From an uncultured Christensenella sp. (lineage in GTDB: Bacteria > Bacillota > Clostridia > Christensenellales > UBA3700): 64,000 nt of DNA. Positions within the stretch are counted from its first letter, which is position 1; every line of letters begins with the position of its first letter. This document shows, one piece after another, positions 28,669 through 37,127 of this stretch. The translations under genes and the position numbers were made by a program. Below the pieces are notes generated by a model, which saw only the letters and a list, made by a program, of their open reading frames with translations, did no database searches and was not told where the DNA came from. The stretch covers positions 186,001-250,000 of the forward strand of contig CAJUEA010000001.1 of assembly GCA_910584975.1 (NCBI GenBank), written 5' to 3'.

Positions 28669-29388
28669 ATGGATATTAAGTGTAAAAATTGTGGTCAAAT
28701 GATTGACGAAAACGACAAGTATTGCAAATATTGTGGTTATCTTATACCTCAAAAAGAGGAGGAAATCCCCCTTTCAAAGCTTGCCTTGCAGGATAAAGTG
28801 CAAGAGAGCAAAGCAACAATTTATGAGGATGAAATTGTTGGTAGCAGTAACTGGAGTTTTGCAGATTTGGCAGTGGTAAAAGAAGGGGACAAAAGCTCGT
28901 TATATTCAAAAAGTGTTGTTTATACAATACTTTGCATCTTGCTAGGTGTAGCGTGTATGATTGCTGCTTTTTTGTGCAAATTTATGATTACAAACAATAT
29001 GGTTGCGTTGATTTGCCTTTTGATTTTTATGTTTGCAATGATAGTATCTTATGGCTTTGCACTGGAGAGATATTACAACACAAAAGGACTTAAAAATCTT
29101 GAACAAGACAAAATAACTGTGAAGAAATACGGATTTAAAAAACCTGCAGAAATACTTATTGACGGATATGTTTTTGAGCTTGTAATAGACAAAGTTTGTC
29201 CTGTGTGTGAGGGAGATGTTATTGGAGATTTGCACATCGAAAAGATTGAAAAAAAGATTGTGGTTGTGTGCAATATAAACAGAAAACACATATTTCAAAT
29301 TGATGAAAACGCATTTGTATCGGCTCTAAGAAATGGGCAAATTGAAATGCGAAACAAAGGCAAAAACAAAAATCAACAAAGCAAATAA
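28669..29388 (+). CDS. Zinc-ribbon membrane protein
   Basis: 239 residues. An N-terminal zinc ribbon has Cys5, 8, 19 and 22. A linker follows, then two membrane segments at about 84-104 and 110-130, then a soluble C-terminal domain with one CPVC pair and a basic tail. Zinc-ribbon plus membrane proteins are common in clostridia and mostly uncharacterised. No enzyme motif is seen. Confidence 0.7.
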   Translation: MDIKCKNCGQMIDENDKYCKYCGYLIPQKEEEIPLSKLALQDKVQESKATIYEDEIVGSSNWSFADLAVVKEGDKSSLYSKSVVYTILCILLGVACMIAAFLCKFMITNNMVALICLLIFMFAMIVSYGFALERYYNTKGLKNLEQDKITVKKYGFKKPAEILIDGYVFELVIDKVCPVCEGDVIGDLHIEKIEKKIVVVCNINRKHIFQIDENAFVSALRNGQIEMRNKGKNKNQQSK

Positions 29389-29401
29389 ATTTAAAAATAT
29401 G

Positions 29402-29417
29402 TCAAAAATCGGTATTA
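29402..29417 (+). repeat. 16-base dispersed motif, copy 2
   Basis: Exact TCAAAAATCGGTATTA, 13 bases after the zinc-ribbon gene stop and just before the shared terminator, in the sense of that gene. Confidence 0.8.
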
Positions 29418-29423
29418 AAACAC

Positions 29424-29451
29424 AAAATCGCCTTGTTTAAGGCGATTTTTT
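29424..29451. terminator. Bidirectional terminator
   Basis: AAAATCGCCTT (29424-29434) pairs with 29439-29449 around GTTT. It lies between the convergent zinc-ribbon and spmB genes, and the A/T flanks suit both directions. Confidence 0.85.
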
Positions 29452-29957
29452 CAAATAACTCTGCACAAAAGACAACCTACGATTGCACCAATCATTGTGC
29501 TGAACAATGACACAGGAATTGCGTATCTCAGTTTAGTAATTTTGCTTGTGGAAAAATAAACAGCTGTTATGTAAAAAATTGTTTCTGCGGCACCTGCAAT
29601 GATAGAACCACACCTTGCAATATAAGAATCTACACCATACATAAGATAAATTTCGTCCAAAATTGCAAGACTTCCGTTGCCACTAAGCGGACGCAAAATC
29701 ATAAGTTTTGTCAGTTCCTTTGGTATTCCGAAAAAGCCAAAAACAGGAGATAACCATTGCGTTAAAATGTCCGAAATACCACTTATGTTTAAAAGTTCCA
29801 CTGCAATAAAAATTGCTGCAATAAAAGGAAAAATATCTGCCACAAGTTTTAATGCAGATTTTATTCCTTCCGTAAAACAATTATAAAGAGGTATTTTTTT
29901 GATAAGGGCATAAACAAATATAGTCAGAAAAATTACGGGTACAATATAATTTGCCAT
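29451..29957 (-). CDS. spmB: Spore maturation protein B
   Basis: 168 residues with several membrane helices and the SpmB-type LRPLSGNGSLAILDEIYLMYG motif. SpmA and SpmB are needed for proper spore core dehydration in Bacillus and Clostridium. The ATG at 29957 follows AAGGAGTG; a longer in-frame reading upstream would enter spmA. Start is 4 bases after spmA ends. Its presence is evidence for, but not proof of, endospore formation. Confidence 0.88.
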   Translation of the reverse strand: MANYIVPVIFLTIFVYALIKKIPLYNCFTEGIKSALKLVADIFPFIAAIFIAVELLNISGISDILTQWLSPVFGFFGIPKELTKLMILRPLSGNGSLAILDEIYLMYGVDSYIARCGSIIAGAAETIFYITAVYFSTSKITKLRYAIPVSLFSTMIGAIVGCLLCRVI

Positions 29958-29961
29958 AATA

Positions 29962-30528
29962 TCACTCCTTTTCCTTGCTAAATCGTCTGAATAGCATACA
30001 CAAGCAAATGCCACATATTGTGGAGACAAGTGAGGATAGCAGTGTTGGCAAAATGATGTCAGCAGGGTTAATACTTCCCATGCTTGCCCTCATGCCCAAA
30101 ATTGTGGAGGGAAGAAGTTCAAGGCTCGTGCAGTTGATAACGACAAAAAGAATTATATTGTGGCTTGCGTAAATTTTTCCTTTATCCATTCTTTCAATTG
30201 CTTGAATGCCAAGTGGGGTTGCAACAGAACCAATGCCCAGCATGTTTGCAGAAAAATTCATGCTTATGCTTGCAATAGCATCTTCCGATTCTCCTTTAAA
30301 AAGTCTTTTCACGATGGGGGATAGAAGTTTTGCAACCTTTTTGTCCAGTTTGCTTTGCTCAATAATACGCATAATTGCAATCCAAACGCTGTAAATTGCA
30401 AGCAATCTTATGGCAAGAGTAATGGCAGAACTGGCACCATTTATCATTGAAGAAAGCACGAGTTCGGGAGATTTGTAAATCATAAGAGCTATGCTACTGG
30501 TTGTCATTATGAAAAATATAAAGTTCAT
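29962..30528 (-). CDS. spmA: Spore maturation protein A
   Basis: 188 residues, multi-pass membrane protein, with the family pattern SANMLGIGSVATPLGIQAIE. It pairs with SpmB. No Shine-Dalgarno is visible before ATG 30528. A SigE/SigK-like -10 (CATACACT) ends five bases upstream, so the message may be almost leaderless or the start may be internal; homology favours this start. Confidence 0.87.
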   Translation of the reverse strand: MNFIFFIMTTSSIALMIYKSPELVLSSMINGASSAITLAIRLLAIYSVWIAIMRIIEQSKLDKKVAKLLSPIVKRLFKGESEDAIASISMNFSANMLGIGSVATPLGIQAIERMDKGKIYASHNIILFVVINCTSLELLPSTILGMRASMGSINPADIILPTLLSSLVSTICGICLCMLFRRFSKEKE

Positions 30529-30533
30529 ATTAA

Positions 30534-30541
30534 AGTGTATG
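30534..30541 (-). promoter_or_regulatory. Candidate sporulation-sigma -10 element before spmA
   Basis: CATACACT on the minus strand fits the SigE/SigK -10 consensus CATACANT. An ATA-containing sequence (GAATACA) lies about 14 bases upstream. The position directly before the ATG is odd, so this is tentative. Confidence 0.35.
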
Positions 30542-30598
30542 ACGGGCTTAGGGCTTGTATTCTAAAAGCTTAAAAATTTTAAATAAGCCAAAAAACTA

Positions 30599-30627
30599 TT
30601 TACTTTTTTTTAATATAGTGTTAAAAT
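30599..30627 (+). promoter_or_regulatory. metG operon promoter
   Basis: TTTACT (30599-30604), 17 bases, TAAAAT (30622-30627) with extended TG at 30619-30620. The leader is about 100 bases with no T-box motif. Confidence 0.75.
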
Positions 30628-30737
30628 AATAAAATATAGAGCAAAATGTAAAAATCTGTTGTTTAATCAAATAAATGGCAAATGCTTTTGTAAAAAACAA
30701 AAAAGGTCATACTCATTTGTATGAAAAGGAGATAAAT

Positions 30738-32705
30738 ATGTCTGAAAAGTATTACATTACAACACCAATTTATTATCCAAGTGGAAAGTGGCACTTGGGA
30801 ACTTGCTATACCACAGTTATCTGTGATGCGATTGCCAGATTTAAACGAATGCAAGGTAAGGATGTATTTTATCTGACTGGAACAGATGAGCACGGACAAA
30901 AAATTGAAAAGGTAGCAGCAGAGCACAACACTCCTACCAAAGAATATATTGACAAAGTAGTAACAGATTTGAAAAACTTGTGGGAGCTGCTTGACATAAG
31001 CTATGACAAGTTTATTCGTACTACTGATGATTATCACGAAAAAGCTGTGCAAAAAATATTCACGAAACTTTATGAGCAAGGGGATATTTATAAAAGTTCA
31101 TATGAGGGATTGTATTGTACTCCTTGTGAGTCTTATTGGACTGAGGCTCAACTTGTGGATGGCAAATGCCCTGATTGTGGCAGACCTGTGGAAATTATGA
31201 AGGAAGAAAGCTACTTTTTCCGTCTTTCAAAATATCAAGATAGATTGATAAAATTGCTTGAGGAAAACACTGAGTTTTTGCAACCTGCAACAAGACAAAA
31301 AGAAATGATAAACAACTTTTTAAAACCGGGCTTGCAAGATTTGTGCGTGTCAAGAACATCTTTTCAATGGGGTGTTCAAGTTCCGTTTGACCCAAAACAT
31401 GTTGTTTATGTTTGGATTGATGCTTTGACAAATTATATCACAGCTTTGGGATATGGTTCAGAAAATGACGAACTGTTCAAAAAGTATTGGCCTGCTGATT
31501 TGCATATGATCGGAAAGGAAATTGTTAGGTTCCACAGCATTATTTGGCCTGCAATTTTAATGGCACTTGATTTGCCATTGCCAAAAAAAGTCTATGGACA
31601 TGGCTGGTTGATGCTTGGCAGTGACAAAATCAGCAAGAGTAAAGGCAACATTATTGACCCATTCATTTTGAGTGAAAGATATTCTTTGGATGCAGTAAGA
31701 TATTATTTGCTAAGAGAAATACCTTTTGGACAAGACGGAATGTATTCAAACAAAGCCTTTTTGTCAAGAATAAACAGCGACCTTGTAAATGACCTTGGCA
31801 ACCTTGTTTCAAGAACAACTGCAATGGTTGAACAATATTTTGGTGGAGTAATTCCTGCACCTCAAACTGCAACTGAATTTGACAGCAGTTTGATTGAAGT
31901 TGCAACAAGCACTTATGCAAAAATAAGTGAAAATGTTGACAATTTGCTTATTCCTGAGGCAATTGAAAACATTTGGGCGATTATTAGGCGTGCAAACAAG
32001 TATATTGACGAAACTTGTCCTTGGATTTTGGCAAAAGACGAGCAAAAGCGAGGAGAACTTGCAACCGTTATATACAACTTGTGTGAGTGCATAAGATTTT
32101 CAAATGTATTCTTGCAAGCATTTTTAACAGAATGTCCGTCAAAGATTTTTGAAAAATTAGGTATTACTGACAAAAATCTAATGAACTTGAAATCTATTAA
32201 AAAGTTTGGCACATTAACTCCTGGCTTAAAAGTTACAAAAGGAGAGGCATTGTTCAAGAGAATAGATATTGAAAAAGAATTGAAAGAGCTTGAAAAAATT
32301 GCTGAAAGCACAGCAAAACAAGCAAAAGCAGAAAAAAAGGAAGAGAAAAAAGTGGAAGAAAATGTTTTGAATATAAGCGAAATTACCATTGAGGATTTTG
32401 CAAAAGTGGTGCTAAAAGTCGGCAAAGTTACAGCTTGTGAAAAGGTGAAAAAGGCAGACAAATTGCTAAAACTTACTGTTGATTTGGGCGAAGAAAAAGC
32501 AAGGACAATTGTAAGTGGTATTGCAAAATGGTACACTCCAGAGCAAATGATTGGAAAGAGTATTGTTGTTGTCAGCAACCTAAAACCTGCAAAACTTCGT
32601 GGAATTTTGAGCGAAGGAATGATTCTTTGTGCAAGTGATGATGAGGGCAACTTGAGCATTGTTGCTCCTATCACAAATATCAAAGCAGGCAGTGAGGTAA
32701 GATAA
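30738..32705 (+). CDS. metG: Methionyl-tRNA synthetase
   Basis: It charges tRNA-Met (655 residues). The HIGH-type motif HLGT is at residues 19-22 and the KMSKS-type DKISKSKGN is near residue 297. A zinc knob is present (CTPCESYW ... CPDCG, about residues 127-148). The last about 100 residues are the EMAP-II/Trbp111-like tRNA-binding domain (KVGKVTACEKVKKADKLLKL), after a Lys/Glu linker. I start at ATG 30738 after AAGGAG. It is the first gene of metG-tatD-radical SAM-rsmA, as in Bacillus. Confidence 0.96.
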   Translation: MSEKYYITTPIYYPSGKWHLGTCYTTVICDAIARFKRMQGKDVFYLTGTDEHGQKIEKVAAEHNTPTKEYIDKVVTDLKNLWELLDISYDKFIRTTDDYHEKAVQKIFTKLYEQGDIYKSSYEGLYCTPCESYWTEAQLVDGKCPDCGRPVEIMKEESYFFRLSKYQDRLIKLLEENTEFLQPATRQKEMINNFLKPGLQDLCVSRTSFQWGVQVPFDPKHVVYVWIDALTNYITALGYGSENDELFKKYWPADLHMIGKEIVRFHSIIWPAILMALDLPLPKKVYGHGWLMLGSDKISKSKGNIIDPFILSERYSLDAVRYYLLREIPFGQDGMYSNKAFLSRINSDLVNDLGNLVSRTTAMVEQYFGGVIPAPQTATEFDSSLIEVATSTYAKISENVDNLLIPEAIENIWAIIRRANKYIDETCPWILAKDEQKRGELATVIYNLCECIRFSNVFLQAFLTECPSKIFEKLGITDKNLMNLKSIKKFGTLTPGLKVTKGEALFKRIDIEKELKELEKIAESTAKQAKAEKKEEKKVEENVLNISEITIEDFAKVVLKVGKVTACEKVKKADKLLKLTVDLGEEKARTIVSGIAKWYTPEQMIGKSIVVVSNLKPAKLRGILSEGMILCASDDEGNLSIVAPITNIKAGSEVR

Positions 32706-33469
32706 TGCTTATTGATTCTCATGCACATTTGCTTGACGAAAGGTTAAAAGATCACATTGCAGAAATTGTTGGGGAGTACCCTGCAAATGATGTGGAAATA
32801 AGTGTGGAGATTGGCGCAGATATGCAGTCTTCGCGTGGGGCAGTGGCACTTGCAAACAGCTATGACAACATTTATGCTGTTGTGGGATTGCATCCTGAAA
32901 GTGCAGAAAGCGCAACGGATAAAGATATTGAGGAAATTGCAATTCTTGCCAAAAATAAAAAGGTTGTTGCCATTGGCGAAATTGGATTGGATTATCACTA
33001 CGATTACGATAAAACCATTCAAAAATCGGTACTAATCAAACAAATTATGCTTGCAGACAAGTTGAATTTGCCAATTGTTATTCATTTGCGTGACGCATAT
33101 CAAGATATGGAAAACATCTTTGCAGAGTGCAAAAATTATATCAATAATGGTGTGCTTTTGCATTGCTATTCAGGCAGTAAAGAAATGCTTGACAGATTTG
33201 CTTTTCTTGACCCTTATTATGCTTTTGGTGGTGCAATAACTTTTAAAAACAATAATAGGGCAGATGTCATTCGTGCAGTCAAAAAGGATAGACTTGTTAT
33301 TGAAACTGATTGTCCGTATTTGACGCCTGAGCCTAACAGAGGAAAAATCAACACCCCAAACAATCTGAAATATATCGCAAAAAGAATGGCTGACGATTTG
33401 GGGATTTCTTATGAAGAATTGTCAGAGCTGACCTATCAAAACACAAAAAGATTTTATCGCATAAAATAA
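32705..33469 (+). CDS. tatD: TatD family metal-dependent hydrolase
   Basis: A TIM-barrel DNase/hydrolase (254 residues). Metal ligands: H6 and H8 in DSHAHL, Glu in GEIGLDYHYD, His in VIHLRDA and LLHCYSG, Asp in ETDCPYL. It overlaps metG by one base. TatD next to metG and rsmA is conserved in Firmicutes. The dispersed motif lies inside it at 33019-33034. Confidence 0.94.
   Translation: MLIDSHAHLLDERLKDHIAEIVGEYPANDVEISVEIGADMQSSRGAVALANSYDNIYAVVGLHPESAESATDKDIEEIAILAKNKKVVAIGEIGLDYHYDYDKTIQKSVLIKQIMLADKLNLPIVIHLRDAYQDMENIFAECKNYINNGVLLHCYSGSKEMLDRFAFLDPYYAFGGAITFKNNNRADVIRAVKKDRLVIETDCPYLTPEPNRGKINTPNNLKYIAKRMADDLGISYEELSELTYQNTKRFYRIK
33019..33034 (+). repeat. 16-base dispersed motif, copy 3 (inside tatD)
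   Basis: Exact TCAAAAATCGGTACTA, read in tatD as part of IQKSVLI, a frame different from the other coding copies. Confidence 0.8.
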
Positions 33470-33477
33470 AGGACAAA

Positions 33478-34074
33478 ATGGATACAATAACTTATCAAAT
33501 TGGGAATGGTGTTTATATCAACTTAACAAACAAATGCAGCAATGACTGCGTATTCTGCGAAAGAAATAGAATTTCTGGCGTGGAAGGATATTATTTGTGG
33601 TTGAAAAATGAGCCTACAGCTGAAATGGTAATTGAAAATCTTAAAACATATGATTTGAAAGATTTTGACGAGGTTATTTTTTGTGGTTTTGGCGAGCCAA
33701 CTTATAGATGGAATGAAATCAAAGAGGTGGCTGATTTTGCTCATTCAATAGGAAAAAGCACAAGACTTAACACAAATGGACAAGGCAATTTGATAAATGG
33801 TTATGACATAACTCAAGAAATTGCAAATTATATTGACAAAGTGAATGTCAGCTTAAACAACGGAAATAGCAAACGCTATAATGAGGATAATCACTCGATT
33901 TTTGGGGAAGTTGCTTTTCAAGAAATTCAAAATTTTGCTAAAAAATGCATTGAAAAGGGAGTGCATACAACTTTTAGTGTGGTGGATTGCATATCAAAAG
34001 AGGAAATTGAGGCAGCAAGACAAATTGCTCTTGCGATTGGAGCAAATTTCAGAGTTCGCGAGGAAATCAAATGA
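33478..34074 (+). CDS. TatD-associated radical SAM protein
   Basis: 198 residues with the radical SAM triad at Cys20, Cys24 and Cys27 (CSNDCVFC) and GFGEPT near residue 65. This matches a small family found next to tatD whose reaction is unknown. It lies 8 bases after tatD and overlaps rsmA by 4. In Bacillus the corresponding position holds the RNase M5 gene, so it may substitute in the neighbourhood, though not in function. Confidence 0.82.
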   Translation: MDTITYQIGNGVYINLTNKCSNDCVFCERNRISGVEGYYLWLKNEPTAEMVIENLKTYDLKDFDEVIFCGFGEPTYRWNEIKEVADFAHSIGKSTRLNTNGQGNLINGYDITQEIANYIDKVNVSLNNGNSKRYNEDNHSIFGEVAFQEIQNFAKKCIEKGVHTTFSVVDCISKEEIEAARQIALAIGANFRVREEIK

Positions 34075-34889
34075 GCAATATCGAAAATGTTTTGAGAGAA
34101 AAAAACTTTAGATTTAACAAACAATTCGGACAAAACTTTATCACCGATACAAATTTGCTTGATGCAATGGTGGCAGATAGTGGCGTTACAGCTGACGATG
34201 TTGTTGTGGAAATCGGTGCAGGTGCAGGCACTTTGACAAGAGCGATTGCAAAGGTTGCCAAAAAAGTAATATCATTTGAAATTGACAGAAACTTAAAAGA
34301 GGTGTTGGATGTCACTTTGCAAGGGCTTGACAATGTTGAAGTTGTTTTTCGTGATATAATGAAAGTTACTGATGAGGAAATAAAAAGCCTTGTAGTAGAA
34401 AATTTTAAGGTTGTTGCAAACTTGCCATATTACATTACTACGCCAATCATAATGAGGTTTTTGGAGTGTGATTTAAAGCCACAAACATTGTCGATTATGG
34501 TGCAAAAAGAAGTTGCAGAGCGACTTGTTGCAAAGGCAGGCACGGCAGAATATGGTGCGATAACAGCAGTGGTTGACCTTTATGCAAACGCAAAGATAAC
34601 TCGAATTGTTGGCAAAAACAACTTTTATCCTGTGCCAAAGGTGGATAGTGCAGTTATTCGTCTTGATATTTGCGATAAAAAGTACGATTGCAACAAAAAC
34701 AAGGTTAAGCAAATTGTAAAAGCAAGCTTTGCAATGCGGCGTAAAACTTTGGTTAACAATCTTATGGCTTTAGGCTTGTCAAGGGAGTGTGTGGAAAGTG
34801 CTTTAACGCAACTTGGTTTTGATGTTCGAGTGCGTGGCGAGGTGCTTCAAGTAGCTGACTTTATTGGTTTAGCCAATATTTTGCTATAA
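34071..34889 (+). CDS. rsmA: 16S rRNA dimethyladenosine transferase RsmA (KsgA)
   Basis: It dimethylates two adjacent adenines in helix 45 of 16S rRNA. GQNFITD at about residues 20-26, the SAM loop VEIGAGAGTLT, and the catalytic NLPYYITTPI are present (272 residues). It is the last gene of the operon. No clear terminator follows. Confidence 0.96.
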   Translation: MSNIENVLREKNFRFNKQFGQNFITDTNLLDAMVADSGVTADDVVVEIGAGAGTLTRAIAKVAKKVISFEIDRNLKEVLDVTLQGLDNVEVVFRDIMKVTDEEIKSLVVENFKVVANLPYYITTPIIMRFLECDLKPQTLSIMVQKEVAERLVAKAGTAEYGAITAVVDLYANAKITRIVGKNNFYPVPKVDSAVIRLDICDKKYDCNKNKVKQIVKASFAMRRKTLVNNLMALGLSRECVESALTQLGFDVRVRGEVLQVADFIGLANILL

Positions 34890-34983
34890 GAAAAAATGCA
34901 TTGTAACACAAAATAAAAGATTAGTGTAAAAATGTAATGATAAGTTAAAAATATTTAAATTTTTTGTAAATTTTGTTTAATTT

Positions 34984-35013
34984 TTCACACTTAGGAATAT
35001 TTTGTTGTATAAT
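34984..35013 (+). promoter_or_regulatory. Promoter of lipoprotein A
   Basis: TTCACA (34984-34989), 18 bases, TATAAT (35008-35013). There is no extended -10. Confidence 0.6.
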
Positions 35014-35049
35014 GTAAATATAAATATATTTTTATTTATGGAGGGTTAT

Positions 35050-35622
35050 ATGAAAAAGAAGTTAGTTTTGATTGTAGCAGTTGTTTTAATTGCTATCACA
35101 GCTTGTGCTTGTCTTGCTGGTTGCGTTCCAAACAGACCTGATAGGTATATGGGTACTTGGCTTACAAGCAAACATAAAGCTTTGGTTGTTGCTGGAATGG
35201 AGTTTGGTATTGACGGCTCAAAATTGCAAGCAAAAATAAGTGATGATTTACTTGTTATTTTTGAAGAAAAGGGTGATTCTTTGAATATGTATGTAAAAAC
35301 TGGTGACAACTGGACTGCCTCTTCAATTACTGTTGAAGATGCAAAGAAAGATACTAATGGTAAATACTATGAGCAAATCAAAGAATCTTTAAATAGTGAT
35401 GAGGCGAAAGAAACCGCTGAGAAAATCCAAGAGAACTTCACTGAACTTTATGAAGAGAAAGATGGTTGGTGGTCTTTGAAATCTGACCCAACTGGTTTGA
35501 CTGGTGCAATGAAGGTTGATGGTAATGATTTTAAAGTAAAAATTGCAGGTATTGAAACTACAACAATGATTTTGAACTACAAAATCAGCATCCCAGCAGA
35601 AGCTAAAGCTGCTTTGAAATAA
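35050..35622 (+). CDS. Hypothetical lipoprotein A of a related pair
   Basis: 190 residues. Signal peptide with lipobox LAGC (Cys25). The mature start CVPNRPDRYMGTW parallels CTPGKPVDYMTKW of the next gene (pattern C-x-P-x-x-P-x-x-Y-M-x-x-W). A G-x-W near the start of a beta-rich domain recalls lipocalin-like folds, but this is only a resemblance. It ends with its own terminator. ATG 35050 follows GGAGGG. Confidence 0.7.
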   Translation: MKKKLVLIVAVVLIAITACACLAGCVPNRPDRYMGTWLTSKHKALVVAGMEFGIDGSKLQAKISDDLLVIFEEKGDSLNMYVKTGDNWTASSITVEDAKKDTNGKYYEQIKESLNSDEAKETAEKIQENFTELYEEKDGWWSLKSDPTGLTGAMKVDGNDFKVKIAGIETTTMILNYKISIPAEAKAALK

Positions 35623-35643
35623 CATTAAATTAACTTTAAAAAT

Positions 35644-35690
35644 AACAAAATTATCTCTTGTGCAAGCAGGAGATATTTTGTTTTATTAGA
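35644..35690 (+). terminator. Terminator after lipoprotein A
   Basis: AACAAAAT (35644-35651) pairs with 35675-35682 and ATCTC (35653-35657) with GAGAT (35670-35674), followed by TTATTA. Confidence 0.65.
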
Positions 35691-35851
35691 CTAAAATTTG
35701 CTAGCATCTCGATGGCACAAGTAAAAATTGTGGGCAAAATGTGTATGACAAGTAAGTTATGTAAAATTAAGTTAAAGTTTTAAAATTTTTAATAAAAATT
35801 ATAAAAAAAGGTATATAATGAAGATAGACTTTGGGTTGGAGGAAAATATTG

Positions 35852-36820
35852 ATGAAAAAATTGAAATTGACTTTGGCTGTGCTTCTTACTTTTGCAATAA
35901 CTTGTGCATTGCTTATTGGTTGTACGCCAGGTAAGCCAGTTGATTATATGACTAAATGGACAGAAACCAAAAACAAGAGCTATACAGAAGTTTATTATAG
36001 TGATGAGGCTCAAGTTTTTGATGAAACTACTGGAGAACCAAAACCTGCTGAATTCGGTGGAACTACTAAGGTTGAGACTACATTAATCAAAAATGAAAGC
36101 AAAATGATGCTAAAAATGGTTAGCATTACTAATTTGAAAGATAAAAATGGTAAAGATTCAATCACTGATGATATTAAGCCAGCTTATGCTTTGATATTTG
36201 AATTGAATAAAGAAGGCAAATACAACTTGTATGAGTATAAATTGGAAGTTGTAAAAGAAGGCGATAAGTTTGTTGAAAAAGGCAAATGGACAGCAACTCA
36301 AGAGACAAAAGAAAATGTTGAAAGTGGAAATTATGATTTTGGTTACTATACATATTCTGCATTGATTGATCAACTTAAAGATTGCGATGAAGAATTTGCA
36401 GAAATGAAAGAAGATTTTGAGACAAAATATCCAAAAGAGAAAGGCAAATATATTCATACTTTTGAAGATAGTTCAAAACAAACAATTCAAATCAAATCAG
36501 GTGAAATGATTATTGATAATATTGACAAAGATGAAAAACTTTCAAGCAGTGAAAGATTTGTTATAGGCGACAAAATTACAATTGCAAGTGGTGCAAAAGA
36601 TGCTTTGACAGCTTATCTTGAAACAACTGATGGCACATTTGTAAAAGTAGAATCTGATGTATATTATATTAGTGTTAATGGTGCTGAATACAAAGTTAAC
36701 AACAAAGTTGCAGGTTATGACATTTTGAAAGATGCAAAAGCAGGAGATGTTATTTCTGTAAGACTAACAAAAAATTTCTTTGGCAAATACTCTATTAAAG
36801 AAGTTTATGCTATCAAGTAA
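35852..36820 (+). CDS. Hypothetical lipoprotein B of a related pair
   Basis: 322 residues. Signal peptide with lipobox LIGC (Cys24). The mature N-terminus shares the C-x-P-x-x-P-x-x-Y-M-x-x-W pattern with lipoprotein A. The rest is longer, Lys/Glu/Asp-rich and predicted beta-rich, with a C-terminal part (SGAKDALTAYLETTDGTFV) that looks like a separate domain. ATG 35852 follows TTGGAGG. It has its own TATAAT (35814-35819) but a poor -35. Confidence 0.7.
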   Translation: MKKLKLTLAVLLTFAITCALLIGCTPGKPVDYMTKWTETKNKSYTEVYYSDEAQVFDETTGEPKPAEFGGTTKVETTLIKNESKMMLKMVSITNLKDKNGKDSITDDIKPAYALIFELNKEGKYNLYEYKLEVVKEGDKFVEKGKWTATQETKENVESGNYDFGYYTYSALIDQLKDCDEEFAEMKEDFETKYPKEKGKYIHTFEDSSKQTIQIKSGEMIIDNIDKDEKLSSSERFVIGDKITIASGAKDALTAYLETTDGTFVKVESDVYYISVNGAEYKVNNKVAGYDILKDAKAGDVISVRLTKNFFGKYSIKEVYAIK

Positions 36821-36850
36821 TTTAAAGTCAATACAATTTTAATTTGAAAT

Positions 36851-36884
36851 AAAAAATATCCCGAATTTTCGGGATATTTTTTCT
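36851..36884 (+). terminator. Terminator after lipoprotein B
   Basis: A stem of AAAATATCCCGAA with its complement up to about 36880, loop TT, then TTTTTTCTTT. Confidence 0.88.
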
Positions 36885-37070
36885 TTGTAAAAATGTGTTT
36901 TTTATGTGTTTTTTTTGCAAAAGATTTTAATATCAAACAGCTTTTTTCTGAAAAACACAATTTTTATGCAAAATAGCATATATTTATTATGAAATGCATA
37001 AATAGTATTAAAAAATAGCTTGTTTTTGGCTCCTTTTTAGGGAAAAGTGCAACATTTAGCCTAAAATGGG

Positions 37071-37099
37071 TTGAATTTTACTTGCAAATATGTTAGAAT
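37071..37099 (+). promoter_or_regulatory. Promoter of acyltransferase-thiE
   Basis: TTGAAT (37071-37076), 17 bases, TAGAAT (37094-37099) with extended TG at 37091-37092. Confidence 0.78.
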
Positions 37100-37127
37100 G
37101 TAGCTATTAAGTTATGAAGGAGATTTT

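Noticed and set aside
30628..30737. T-box before metG
   Set aside because: No T-box sequence or terminator in the roughly 100-base leader.
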